Positions 10,101 through 17,913 of a DNA stretch of 64,000 nucleotides are shown piece by piece (the stretch's first letter is position 1; every line of letters begins with the position of its first letter). The notes below the pieces were generated by a model. It made no database searches, was not told where the DNA came from, and saw nothing but the letters and a program-made list of their open reading frames with translations. Position numbers and translations under genes: made by a program. This DNA is from Fodinibacter sp963763015 (GTDB lineage: Bacteria; Actinomycetota; Actinomycetes; Actinomycetales; Dermatophilaceae), in the NCBI GenBank assembly GCA_963763015.1, contig CAVXML010000007.1, positions 712,662-776,661 on the forward strand, read 5' to 3'.

Positions 10101-10996
10101 CGCCCGCTGGCGGCACCCGCACCGCTGCCGGAACCCCTGCCGCTGACGGAACCCGCCTCGCCCATGCCATGCGCTGGATCGCCGTGACCGCCAGCGTCCT
10201 CGCGGTGCTCGTGGGCGCGGTGGGCGTGGCGTGGGCCGGCCTCGGCTCCGAGCTGGCGCCCTGGCGCGATCCTCGACCGGCCGTGTCGGTGGAACAGTCC
10301 GAGGGGGCGTTCGCCACCCGGGCGCTGTTCGTGCTTCCCGGCGACCGCGGTGCGGGATACCGCCTCGTGGGTCGCGAGGCCGCTGAGCTCGTCCGTGGCC
10401 TCCCCACGGTGGCTGATGCCGACGGCTCCCTGGCCACCCGCGTCAGCGACATGCTCGCGGACCCGTCCAAGGGACCAGCTCTCTTCGACGACACCGCGAC
10501 CGACCTGCTGGCCGTCCGGGCCGGTGCCGCCCCCGAGGTGACCCGGCGTCTCGACGCCACGGAGGGGCTCCAGCGCATCGCCCCCCGCGACGGGTGGGAG
10601 ATGTGGCGGGCCAGTCCGTCGGGTGCCGCCGACGGTCTCGTGGCGCCACCACGCCTGCGGGTCACGTCCGCCGAGGGCACGCTCCTTGTCCCGACCACCG
10701 GTCAGCACGGTGCCACGAGCACCAGCGTCGAGGTGCCCGCGGAGGGCAGGCTCGTCGTCGCCGAGGCCCCCGGCTGGGCCGAGCGGGCGGTCGTCGACCT
10801 CGACGGGGAGGTGCTCCAGCCGCTGTCCCCGACAGGCCCCCCGACCTACACGCTGCCGCCCGGCTCCGGGCATCTCACCGTCACCCTGGTGGACCCGTCG
10901 AGGTGGTGGCACCTCGGTCAGGTGGTGGCTTTCCTCGTGCTCGGCTTCCTCGCCATCCCCTTCGGGCGGCGCGCCTCTCGGGTTAGGCGAGCATGA
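7109..10996 (+). CDS. large membrane glycosyltransferase, GT2 domain plus polytopic region
   Basis: 1295 residues. The N-terminal GT2-like domain begins VLAVLVTRRDPGGLADLL but is split by an Ala/Asp/Gly-rich insert at about residues 70-150; GLGGWERSFGDLGADLDF (about 330) resembles the acceptor-binding ED-type end of GT2 enzymes. From about 390 there are a dozen or more membrane segments. Residues of about 870-1015 are a low-complexity repeat linker, followed by another helix, an extracellular-looking domain and a final helix before a basic tail. It overlaps the DUF5719 gene by ATGA. It is the actinobacterial membrane GT commonly found between whiB and DUF5719; substrate unknown, presumably a cell-envelope glycan. 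Confidence 0.8.
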   Translation: MTLAPARPEHAPPDPGGAEPTVLAVLVTRRDPGGLADLLRAVLTQSLTPDSVLVLDRTEGRVLPPSPEAAAEADAADGAGAARGGGGSEDTALLDADGAAATDAAAALDDGLALDNTSTPPDTSAPTHDVGPGDASSRSGGWAASGASAPAANRPPAIVADDVVAIVQDVAPGHGIPVWIRPVDPRTPLRAAVHDALLTLDGADSAGGSPGGSSSVAGWASGSGDSAAAPTLAWVLPVGTTPEPGALVALVDTWRRSPSTGVVGPKHVDARDPHLLRALAIHTTRGGRLLDRPTPGTPDQGQYDRMTDALAVPLAGSLLERELVLGLGGWERSFGDLGADLDFGWRAQESGRRVVVVPTARVAGEPGVDLASSSPSARRRQARRVALTRAAWWAAVPLALWMAVSSLLAAVGLLLLKRPRSAWVELSSLAALDPFRGVAARWRTRHRRVVRRRDLRALFEPRRAVLSAWGDAVHDALVAPRPPMGDEEPDLNPRSWFAKVVRHPGVLAAVGAATVSIVAGRSLGPSLLTAAGSGLTGGELVGNRADAITLWHSWSDGWSGAGLGGPDPVGPHVPLLAGPAWVVDHLPVLPSPASPAGFVVAVLVILGMPLAAASAYLAFRTMVSSRWVRGLGAFTWATTGVAAASVAQGRLGALVALVLLPLLASGFWLLATRRSTATSAFATALAAVLLGAFVPLLLALACTLALVLALVRSRVRLHAIVVALVPLALLAPWLVPAAEASWPSLVGGVGMAQWGGSAPAPWQLALLNPGGEGTPPLWAGLPLVAVAVLALWRGRSWGSASTTLAVLAPVLLALALVAPAVRIGTVPAGVDGAGAPITLWSGTMLLPLALVVVLALVRGVDGIRLRRATDGTRTPAGGTHTAAGTAAAGGPHTVAGPPAAAGIAAADGTPLAVGIHTADETSAAGGPGASADGSPVADGPHTADGIHTAAGSPVASGTHIADGTHTAAGTPAAEGALAPADGTHIAADGTHAGDGASAPAGGTRTAAGTPAADGTRLAHAMRWIAVTASVLAVLVGAVGVAWAGLGSELAPWRDPRPAVSVEQSEGAFATRALFVLPGDRGAGYRLVGREAAELVRGLPTVADADGSLATRVSDMLADPSKGPALFDDTATDLLAVRAGAAPEVTRRLDATEGLQRIAPRDGWEMWRASPSGAADGLVAPPRLRVTSAEGTLLVPTTGQHGATSTSVEVPAEGRLVVAEAPGWAERAVVDLDGEVLQPLSPTGPPTYTLPPGSGHLTVTLVDPSRWWHLGQVVAFLVLGFLAIPFGRRASRVRRA
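9716..10155 (+). repeat. intragenic degenerate repeats encoding an Ala/Gly/Thr/His linker
   Basis: About 440 bp of short degenerate units of the kind gctgacgggacccac, encoding many imperfect copies of ADGTHTAAG-like hexa- to nonapeptides. Length is kept in frame. It sits between two membrane segments of the glycosyltransferase, so it is an expandable loop or linker. Confidence 0.8.
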
Positions 10997-12495
10997 CCCG
11001 CCGGTCGCGCCTGCGGTCCGGCGCCCGAACACTGGTGCGACGGGTCAACCTCGCAGGCGTCACGCGCGTCGTCGTCGCGGTTGGTGGGGCGGGAGCGCTC
11101 GTCTACCTCGCGGCGACCCAGCCGGTCGCCGTCGACCTCGTCGCCGCTGCGGGGGAGGAGGGGGCCGTCGTCGGAGGCACAGCACTGACGACCCGGGTGG
11201 AGGCCAGCTGCCCGGGGCCCGAGCTCAGCGGCATCCCCGGCGTTCCGGACGTCGGCGTCACGGGCGCCGTCACCGCTGCCGCCGGCCCGGCCGAGCTGCT
11301 TCCTGCACCCCCCACTGGCGACGGGGAGCTCCTCATGTCCACCGGAGGCGGCACCCTCCTCGCCGTCGACGGCCGCCCGGGCGCCGGCCAGGCGGCTCTG
11401 CCCGCCGACGGCGCCGTGCGGCTCACCGGCACCGGGGCCCTTGCTCCGGCGGTCGCGGGAACGCAGGAGTGGCGGCTGGACGGCAAGGACCTCCGCGGCC
11501 TCGCCACGACGCCCTGCGCTCCGGGGGGTTCCGACCTCTGGCTCCTCGGTGGAGGGGCTGACCCCGGCCGCCAGGAGCGGCTCGTCCTCTCGAACCCCGG
11601 CGGCAACCCGGTCACGGCCGACGTCACGCAGCACGGCGCTGCCGGGCCGCTCGCCGAGCCCGTCGTCGAGACGGTCCCACCCGGCGGTCGCGTGAGCCTG
11701 CTCCTCGACGCCCGCTCGCCAGACGAGCAGCATCCGGCGGTGCATGTCCGCGCCGAGGGAGGGGGTCTCCACGCGACCCTCACCGACACCTGGGTCCTCG
11801 GCAGCACCGCCCTCGGAGCCGAGACGTCTGCGCCCACCGCGGCACCGGCCACGGTCCAGGTCGTCCCGGGCGCCGCTCTCGGCTCGGGGCCGTCCAGCCT
11901 GCGGGTCGCGGTCCCCGGCGACCAGGATGCCGTGGTGAGGGTGTCCGTGTTCGACCGCGAGGGTCTCGTTCCCCTCGCCGGCGACACGGTGCTGAGCGTC
12001 GCGGCGGGAGCCGTTGGCGACCTTCCGCTCGACGGCGCGCCGGAGGGCACCTACGCCGTCGAGGTCCGCGCCGACGTGCCGGTCGTCGCGTCGGTCCTCA
12101 GCCGGGTCGGCGACGGCACCGCTCCGGGGGAGATGGCGTGGTCCGTGTCGACAGCAGCGATCCAGTCGCTGGGGGGCTCCGCACTCCCCGAGCTCTCGGA
12201 GGTCTCGCGCACCCTCCACCTGGTCGGCAGCGGCGGCGCCTCGACCGTCGAAGTCGTGACCGTCGTGGACGGCGCGCCGGTCCCGCGGCGGGTCGACCTC
12301 CTGGGCACTCGGGTCGCGTCCGTCGCGCTCGACGGCGCGACGTCGGTCTGGATGCGGCGGCTCGACGGAAGCGGCGAGCTGCGCGGCACCATCCTCAGCT
12401 CTTCGGGCGAAGGGCCCGAGCGCATGCTCTCCTCGATGCCGTTGACCGAGAGCGCCGTCACCTCGCCGGTCAGCCGGGCCTTCCCCCTCCCCTGA
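10993..12495 (+). CDS. DUF5719 family membrane-anchored protein
   Basis: 500 residues. A basic N-terminus and one hydrophobic helix (about residues 22-42) followed by a long Ala/Gly/Pro-rich extracytoplasmic region with repeated beta-rich segments (for example LVLSNPGGNPVTADV and LRVAVPGDQDAVVRVSVF), the pattern of DUF5719. The ATG overlaps the stop of the glycosyltransferase gene (ATGA), suggesting they act together at the envelope. Function is not known for the family; no catalytic motif is seen. Confidence 0.8.
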   Translation: MTRRSRLRSGARTLVRRVNLAGVTRVVVAVGGAGALVYLAATQPVAVDLVAAAGEEGAVVGGTALTTRVEASCPGPELSGIPGVPDVGVTGAVTAAAGPAELLPAPPTGDGELLMSTGGGTLLAVDGRPGAGQAALPADGAVRLTGTGALAPAVAGTQEWRLDGKDLRGLATTPCAPGGSDLWLLGGGADPGRQERLVLSNPGGNPVTADVTQHGAAGPLAEPVVETVPPGGRVSLLLDARSPDEQHPAVHVRAEGGGLHATLTDTWVLGSTALGAETSAPTAAPATVQVVPGAALGSGPSSLRVAVPGDQDAVVRVSVFDREGLVPLAGDTVLSVAAGAVGDLPLDGAPEGTYAVEVRADVPVVASVLSRVGDGTAPGEMAWSVSTAAIQSLGGSALPELSEVSRTLHLVGSGGASTVEVVTVVDGAPVPRRVDLLGTRVASVALDGATSVWMRRLDGSGELRGTILSSSGEGPERMLSSMPLTESAVTSPVSRAFPLP

Positions 12496-12552
12496 CCGAC
12501 GAGCAGCCGCCACCCTCCGCCGATCGTGAGCGCCCGCCCGCCTGGGAAGCTC

Positions 12553-12981
12553 TCAGGCCTCCGGGTCCATCCCGGGGTCGATCTCGTGCGGCGGTACCCC
12601 GAGGAGTGCAGCCACCTGCTCGGTGACCACCTCTCGGACGATGTCGGCAAGGTCCTGCTCGTCCTGAGCACGAGCCTCGACAGGACGGCGGTAGACGACG
12701 ACACGGTGCCGACGCGTGGCGGTGCCGCGCACCAGCCGCCCGAGAGGAGAAGCCTGCTCCTCCCACGGCGCCGGATCCATGGGAGGCACCTCCTCCACGG
12801 CGAGCTCCAGATCGGCGTACCGCGTGCCGAGGTGCGGTCGAACGCGGTCCCCGGCGTCGAGGACGAGGGCGTCGAACCGCTCTCGTCGGCTCTCCATCGC
12901 GGGCACGGCCGGCCAGGCCATCGGCCCCCGCAGACCGCGGCCGTGTCGGTCCCTGCGGCGTGCACCCGTCACGACCGGCAT
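12553..12981 (-). CDS. zincin-like metallopeptidase family protein (PF06262 type)
   Basis: 142 residues. The N-terminus GARRRDRHGRGLRGPMA, the RERFDALVLDA helix, the VEEVPP block and the C-terminal IVREVVTEQVAALLGV helix are the conserved blocks of the small actinobacterial metallopeptidase family. Its HExxH site is degenerate here (VTEQV), as in many actinobacterial members, so activity is doubtful. Its first 27 codons lie in the first copy of a 112-bp tandem repeat that continues upstream as four further copies. Divergent from DUF3499, as in M. tuberculosis (Rv3259/Rv3258c). ATG 12981 was chosen because the basic N-terminal block is conserved. Confidence 0.8.
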   Translation of the reverse strand: MPVVTGARRRDRHGRGLRGPMAWPAVPAMESRRERFDALVLDAGDRVRPHLGTRYADLELAVEEVPPMDPAPWEEQASPLGRLVRGTATRRHRVVVYRRPVEARAQDEQDLADIVREVVTEQVAALLGVPPHEIDPGMDPEA

Positions 12982-13456
12982 GCTACGGCGTGCCGCTGCG
13001 GTCCGTTGGGCGCGCGGCCCCTGGCCACACCCATCCGCCCCTCGCAGACCGCAGCGGTGCCGGTCCTTGGAGGTCGACCCTCACGGCCGGAGGGCTACGG
13101 CGTTTGCACCGGGCCGTATGGCGCGCGGCCCCCTGGCCATGCCATCCGCCCCTGGCAGACCGCAGCCGTGCCGGCCCTTGGGTGTCGACCCGCCACGGCC
13201 GGGGCGCTACCTCGTGCCTGCAAGGGTCGGGTGGCGCGCGGCCCCTGGCCACGCCATCCGCCCTGGCAGACCGCAGCCGTGCCGGCCCTTGGAGCGTCGA
13301 CCGGTCACGGCCGGGGCGCTGCCTCGTACCTGCAAGGGTCGGGTGGCGCGCACCGCTTCGCCATGTCATCCGCCCCTGGCAGACCGCAGGCGTGCCGGTC
13401 CCTTGGAGCGTCGACCGGTCACGGCCGGAGGGCTACGGCGTGCCTGCACCGGGTCG
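12902..13456. repeat. tandem ~112-bp repeat, five copies
   Basis: Copies start near 12902, 13009, 13120, 13233 and 13345 (steps 107, 111, 113, 112). Each contains a GGCGCGCGGCCCCTGGCCA-like head, a CAGACCGCAG core, GTCGACC and ACGGCCGG blocks. The first copy is the coding 5' end of the metallopeptidase; read on the minus strand the next copy still encodes a DRHxxGLRG-like string. Copies differ by substitutions and 1-2 bp indels, so the array is not recent. Confidence 0.9.
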
Positions 13457-13483
13457 TCGGTGGAGCCACCTAGAGTTCCGAGG

Positions 13484-13858
13484 GTGAACCTGTCCCGGAA
13501 GTGCTCCAAGACGGCGTGCCGCCAGCCCGCGGTCGCCACCTTGACGTACGTCTACTCCGACCGGGCAGCCGTCCTGGGGCCCCTGGCCACGTACGCCGAG
13601 CCGCACACGTACGACCTCTGCTCCCAGCACGCGACCGGGCTCACCGCGCCCCGCGGCTGGGACGTCGTCCGCCTCGTCACCGATTTCCCCGAGCCGCAGC
13701 CGACGCCCGACGACCTCCTGGCCCTCGCCGACGCCGTCCGTGAAGCCGGTCGTCCCCGAGCCGCGGCCGCCGCCGTAGTCCCGGAGAACGAGCCCGTCGT
13801 CGCCGGAGAGGTGCGCCGCGGCCACCTGCGTGTCCTTCGTGGAAGCTCCGAGGCCTGA
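13484..13858 (+). CDS. DUF3499 family protein
   Basis: 124 residues. The start NLSRKCSKTACRQPAVATL and the CSQHATGLTAPRGWDVVRL segment carry the conserved cysteines of DUF3499, probably a zinc ribbon. The GTG at 13484 is used, right after the last copy of the tandem repeat. The conserved core ends near residue 75; the Pro/Ala/Arg-rich C-terminus is the part that is tandemly duplicated downstream. Orthologues lie beside manB in mycobacteria (Rv3258c). Role unknown. Confidence 0.85.
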   Translation: MNLSRKCSKTACRQPAVATLTYVYSDRAAVLGPLATYAEPHTYDLCSQHATGLTAPRGWDVVRLVTDFPEPQPTPDDLLALADAVREAGRPRAAAAAVVPENEPVVAGEVRRGHLRVLRGSSEA

Positions 13859-14033
13859 CCCCCGGCGACGCCGTCCGTGAAGCCGGTCGTCCCCGAGCCG
13901 CGGCCGCCGCCGTAGTCCCGGATATCGAACCCGTCGTCGCCGGAGAGGTGCGCCGCGGCCGCGCAGGAGGTCTCTGATGAGTCCTGGGCCACCTGCGTGT
14001 CCTTCGTGGAAGCTCCGAGGCCTGACCCCCGGC
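13730..14033 (+). repeat. tandem duplication of the DUF3499 3' end
   Basis: Unit A is 13730-13866 (137 bp, the last 43 codons and stop), unit B is 13867-14033. Unit B matches unit A except for a short changed block near 13923 and a 30-bp insertion (13961-13990) containing ctctgatgagtcctgg. Unit B has no start and is not in frame with DUF3499. The following 14034-14267 holds no gene that I can support. Confidence 0.9.
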
Positions 14034-14267
14034 CACGCCCTCTGCTCCGCGAGCCCGCCGACCTCCACCCAAACGACGCTTCGCGTTCGCTCTGTCCGGA
14101 CATCACAGAATGCTGCGAGGTCGCTCCGGAGGGAGCCGCCCATCCAGAGCGGGCAGAGAGACGAACTCCTCCCGCAGTACGACCCGACGCCACATGCACG
14201 GGCGACGACCGACACGGCCACCGCCCGGCGCGCGGTCAGCGCTGCGGGCAGAGCTCTCCCCACGCGC

Positions 14268-15602
14268 TCAGGACCGTCGTCGGAACGTGACGGTCTTGCG
14301 CCCGGCCGGGTCGGTGCGCACGGCGGTCGCATACGTCGGGTCGTGCGCGCAGCGGTGGTGGAAGCGGCACAGCGGCACAGCCAGGTGCAGGTCGGTGGCT
14401 CCTCCCCGCGCCCAGGGATCCTCATGGTGCAGCTCGCTCCAGGCGTACGGCCGGTCGCAGCCGTCCGCGGCGCACTCGTCGTATCTCGTCGCAAGGGCCA
14501 CGCGCTGCGTCTCACTGAAGAACCGGTTCGAACGTCCGAGGTCGAGCGGCAGCGACGACCCTCCGAGCACCGCGGGCAGAATGCCGGCAGAGCACGCAAG
14601 GCGGCGCGTCTCGCTCGCGGACAGGTCGTGCCCGGTATCGATACGGGCGGCTCCGAGGTTCTCGCGCAACCTCTCATGGTCGATCGTGACGACGACCGTC
14701 GCCGACACCTTTCCGTTCAGCCGGTCCGTGGGCAGGTGCTCGAGAACCTCCACGAACGCCGCCCCGTACCGCTCCGCCCAGTCGACATCCTTGCCGCCGG
14801 CGAGCCGGCCACCCCCGGTGGCAGAACCGCCGTCAGGGCCCTCAGGCGACTGCTCCGAAGACCCGACTCGGCCACCCGGCTCCAGGGGCATGCGGCGGGG
14901 TGACGCGATCTGCTGGATGGTCTTCCTGAGGATCGCTCCGGCAAGCGCGGGCACCGTGAAGTGGCCGCTGACCGTGCCGTCGCGGTTGTCGTGCATGGTG
15001 AGCCGCACCCGCGCCTCGGCGCGAGCCTCCTCACCCCGCAGCTCGGCGTCCTCATGGGCGCGTGCCTCCTCCTCCGACCGCTCGGCGGCGAGAAGGGCCC
15101 GCCGCGCCGCTCGGCGCAGCCTGGCCGGGTCGAGGTGCTTCGCCTGAGTCACCAGGGACGTCTCGATCCTCGTGCGCTCTGCGTCGCTCAGCGTGTCCGG
15201 CAGGCGGCTCGTGGTTCCTGCGATGACGCTTGCGTGGGCTGTCGACACCTGGCCGTCGGCGAGCGCCTGCTTCGTCACCGGGAGCGACTCCTCCAGGGCC
15301 GTCGCAAGGGAGACGTCGGCCGCGGCCTTGCCGCCCCACGACCGCGTGTTCGCGGCGAGCCACGCTGACGTACCGGACATACCCGCCCGCGCGCCGGCAT
15401 CCTGCTGGTCGGCGGCAGCCACGAGCCGCAGCTTCAGTGCCTCCATTCGCGCGATGGCCCGGTCAACCTCCGCCACGTCATGACCACTGACCGCGCCCAC
15501 TGCGCCTCTGTCGACCTCGTCGAGCACCGCGTGCACGCGGGCGACCCCCTCCACCACCGGAACGGTGCGGGAAGCCTCGTCGAGAGGGAGAGCCCTTGTC
15601 AT
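14268..15602 (-). CDS. DUF222 domain HNH endonuclease (13E12-repeat family)
   Basis: 444 residues. Residues of about 20-330 form the helical DUF222/13E12 domain; the C-terminal HNH module has CAADGCDRPYAWSELHHEDP, GG, then LAVPLCRFHHRCAH, i.e. two CxxC-like pairs and the HH catalytic centre. The ATG at 15602 gives the usual N-terminus; an upstream frame is not conserved in style. Such genes are multicopy in actinobacteria and probably mobile, although no terminal repeats or target duplication are visible. It interrupts the DUF3499-manB pair that is adjacent in mycobacteria. Confidence 0.9.
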   Translation of the reverse strand: MTRALPLDEASRTVPVVEGVARVHAVLDEVDRGAVGAVSGHDVAEVDRAIARMEALKLRLVAAADQQDAGARAGMSGTSAWLAANTRSWGGKAAADVSLATALEESLPVTKQALADGQVSTAHASVIAGTTSRLPDTLSDAERTRIETSLVTQAKHLDPARLRRAARRALLAAERSEEEARAHEDAELRGEEARAEARVRLTMHDNRDGTVSGHFTVPALAGAILRKTIQQIASPRRMPLEPGGRVGSSEQSPEGPDGGSATGGGRLAGGKDVDWAERYGAAFVEVLEHLPTDRLNGKVSATVVVTIDHERLRENLGAARIDTGHDLSASETRRLACSAGILPAVLGGSSLPLDLGRSNRFFSETQRVALATRYDECAADGCDRPYAWSELHHEDPWARGGATDLHLAVPLCRFHHRCAHDPTYATAVRTDPAGRKTVTFRRRS

Positions 15603-15786
15603 GCCTCGAGTATAAACGAACGTAGATACGAATAACAGCGCGGGACAACGGATCTGTGGATATCGACAGCATCCCGACGACCCTGTGGATACAGGGGCTC
15701 CAAGCCCTGGCGACATGACCCGGTTCCGACAGGGCTGACCGGCTTCCGAACCAGGCCCTTGGCCCCGCACCGTAGGCTCCTCTGCC

Positions 15787-17522
15787 GTGACCGCCACCTC
15801 CCTCGCCGACATCGTCAAGGCCTACGACGTGCGTGGAAAGGTGCCCGACCAGCTCGACGCCCGAGTCGCACGCGCCCTCGGATCCGCGTTCGCCGAGGTG
15901 GTCGTGGCGCCCGACCACGTCTCCGGGTGCGTCGTCGGCCACGACATGCGCGACTCGAGCCCCGAGCTGGTGACTGCCTTCGCCGACGGTGTACGCAGTC
16001 GAGGCATCGACGTGACGCTCATCGGCCTGGCCAGCACGGACGCCCTCTACTACGCCAGCGGGGCACTCGACCTGCCGGGCGCGATGTTCACCGCCAGCCA
16101 CAACCCGGCGGAGTACAACGGCATCAAGCTGTGCCGGGCCGGCGCCCGTCCGGTCGGGCAGGACACCGGTCTTGGCGAGGTGGGCGCCCTCGCCGAGCGG
16201 ATCCTCGACGGCGACGCACCCCAGCTCGATCCCCACCGGCGCGAGCAGGCCGACGCCCACGCCGGCAACACCGGGACCGCCCCTGCAGCCGACACCGCCA
16301 CTGCTGCTGACACCGCCACTGCCACTGACACCGCCACTGCCGACACTGCCTGACACCGCCACTGACACCGCCACTGACGCCGACACTGCCACCGCCACTG
16401 CAGCCGACACCACCACTGCCACCGACACCGCCACTGCCAGCGACACCGCCACAGCCACCGACTCCGCCACAGCTACAACCACCGCCCGCCTCCAGCACCA
16501 CCACCACGGCCGGCACCGCGGCCGCCACGGCCGGGACCGCCACCGCCACCCTCAGCCACCGCGACGTCCTCGCCGACTACGCCTCCTTCCTGCGCGACCT
16601 CGTCGACCTCTCGGGCATCCGCCACCTCACCGTCGTCGCCGACGCCGGCAACGGCATGGGCGGCTACACCGTCCCGGCGGTGCTGGGCACGGCCGCCGGC
16701 CTGCCCGAGCTCCCCTTGACGATCGTCCCGCTCTACTTCGAGCTCGACGGCACCTTCCCCAACCACGAGGCCAACCCCCTTGACCCCAGAAACCTCGTGG
16801 ACCTCCAGGCAGCGGTCCGGCAGCACGGAGCCGACCTCGGCCTCGCCTTCGACGGTGACGCCGACCGCTGCTTCGTCGTCGACGAGCGCGGTGAACCCGT
16901 CAGTCCCAGCGCGATCACCGGCCTCATCGCGCGCCGTGAGGTGGCCCGTGCCGTCGCAGAGGGGGCGGATGCCGGCAGCGTGACGGTCGTCCACAACGTC
17001 ATCACCTCTGCCCAGGTGCCCGAGGTCATCGCGGCCACAGGTGCCCGCGCCGTCCGAACCCGCGTCGGCCACTCCTTCATCAAGAGCGAGATGGCTCGCC
17101 ACGGCGCCGTGTTCGGCGGTGAGCACAGCGCCCACTACTACTTCCGCGACTTCTGGTTCGCCGACACGGGGATGCTCGCCGCCATGCACGTCCTCGCTGC
17201 CCTCGGTGAGCAGCCCGAGCCGCTCAGCGTCCTGATGGGCGACCTCCAGCGGTACGTCGCCTCGGGCGAGATCAACTCCACCGTCTCGGATGCCGTCGCC
17301 GCCACCGAGCGGGTGCGCACCTGGGCCGCCGACAAGGGGGTCGAGACCGACGAGCTCGACGGCCTGACCCTCGTCCACGCCGGGGGTGAGGGCGACCCGA
17401 TGTGGTGGCTGAACCTGCGGGCCTCCAACACCGAGCCCCTGCTGCGGCTGAACGTGGAGGCGGCCGACGAGGCCACGATGGAGCGGGTCCGCGACGCCGT
17501 CCTGGCCATCGTCCGGTCCTGA
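15787..17522 (+). pseudogene. manB: phosphomannomutase/phosphoglucomutase, frame changed inside a microsatellite
   Basis: N-terminal part (15787-16353) has IVKAYDVRGKVPDQL and the phosphoserine loop MFTASHNPAEYNGIK; the rest, in another frame (open from 16329 to 17522), has the metal loop FDGDADRCFVVD, the sugar loop GGEHSAHYYFRDFW and the phosphate-binding RASNTEPLLRLNVE. All catalytic loops are intact. Between domain 1 and domain 2 lies an Ala/Thr/Asp repeat absent from normal homologues; the reading frames overlap at 16329-16353, so a net one-base change there would rejoin them. Product: interconverts mannose-6-P and mannose-1-P for glycan precursors. It may be phase-variable, dead or mis-sequenced. 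Confidence 0.85.
16281..16486 (+). repeat. 6/12-bp microsatellite in manB
   Basis: About 200 bp of GACACCGCCACT units with single substitutions, encoding (DTAT)n-like residues in one frame. It contains in-frame stops at 16351, 16363 and 16375 for the frame of the N-terminal part. Confidence 0.9.
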
Positions 17523-17571
17523 CCCGTGTGGGAGGATCGCCGGTGACCATCACCGCCCGAGAGAGGCCTTC

Positions 17572-17781
17572 ATGAGCGAGCAGGCAGCACCCATGTCGCA
17601 GATCGAGCCGTGGCTGCGCGAGATCCTGCGCTGCCCGGCCTGCCGCACAGAGCTGCGTGACGACACCGGCCCCACCGGTGAGCCTGAGCTCGTCTGCACG
17701 TCGAGCAGCTGCGGGCTCGCATACCGCATCGACGACGGCGTCCCGGTGCTCCTCGTCGACGAGGCCCGCCGCCCGGGCTGA
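17572..17781 (+). CDS. Trm112-like zinc-ribbon protein
   Basis: 69 residues. LRCPACRTEL and a second Cys pair in CTSSSCGLAYRIDDGVPVLL match the Trm112/YcaR family, which in eukaryotes and archaea activates methyltransferases. 50 bp after manB and followed by the SIS-domain gene. Its role in bacteria is unproven. The ATG has only a weak GAGAGAGG site upstream. Confidence 0.85.
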   Translation: MSEQAAPMSQIEPWLREILRCPACRTELRDDTGPTGEPELVCTSSSCGLAYRIDDGVPVLLVDEARRPG

Positions 17782-17820
17782 CCCCGGCCCCAGGCCCCCG
17801 CAACCCTCCCGGCGATCCGC

Positions 17821-17880
17821 AGAACCACACCGACAGGCCCAGAACCACACCGACAGGCCCAGAACCACACCGACACGCCC
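17821..17880 (+). repeat. 20-bp tandem repeat, three copies
   Basis: Three head-to-tail copies of agaaccacaccgacaggccc (17821, 17841, 17861; the last has one change) in the gap between the Trm112-like and SIS genes. Confidence 0.95.
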
Positions 17881-17913
17881 CCGGACCGCGACACGACGAC
17901 AGGAAGAGCCACG

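Noticed and set aside
8443..11032. Very long open frames on the minus strand opposite the large glycosyltransferase
   Set aside because: Arg/Gly/Ser-rich, no ribosome sites and no known domains; a side effect of high third-position GC on the real gene.
12902..13456. CRISPR array
   Set aside because: The 112-bp units are adjacent without distinct spacers, vary throughout, and derive from coding sequence.
13867..14033. Second DUF3499 gene
   Set aside because: Only the 3' end is present, without start or zinc-ribbon cysteines.
14268..15602. Intein or group II intron around the HNH gene
   Set aside because: It is a full DUF222-HNH protein with its own start; no splicing blocks or intron RNA domains are visible.
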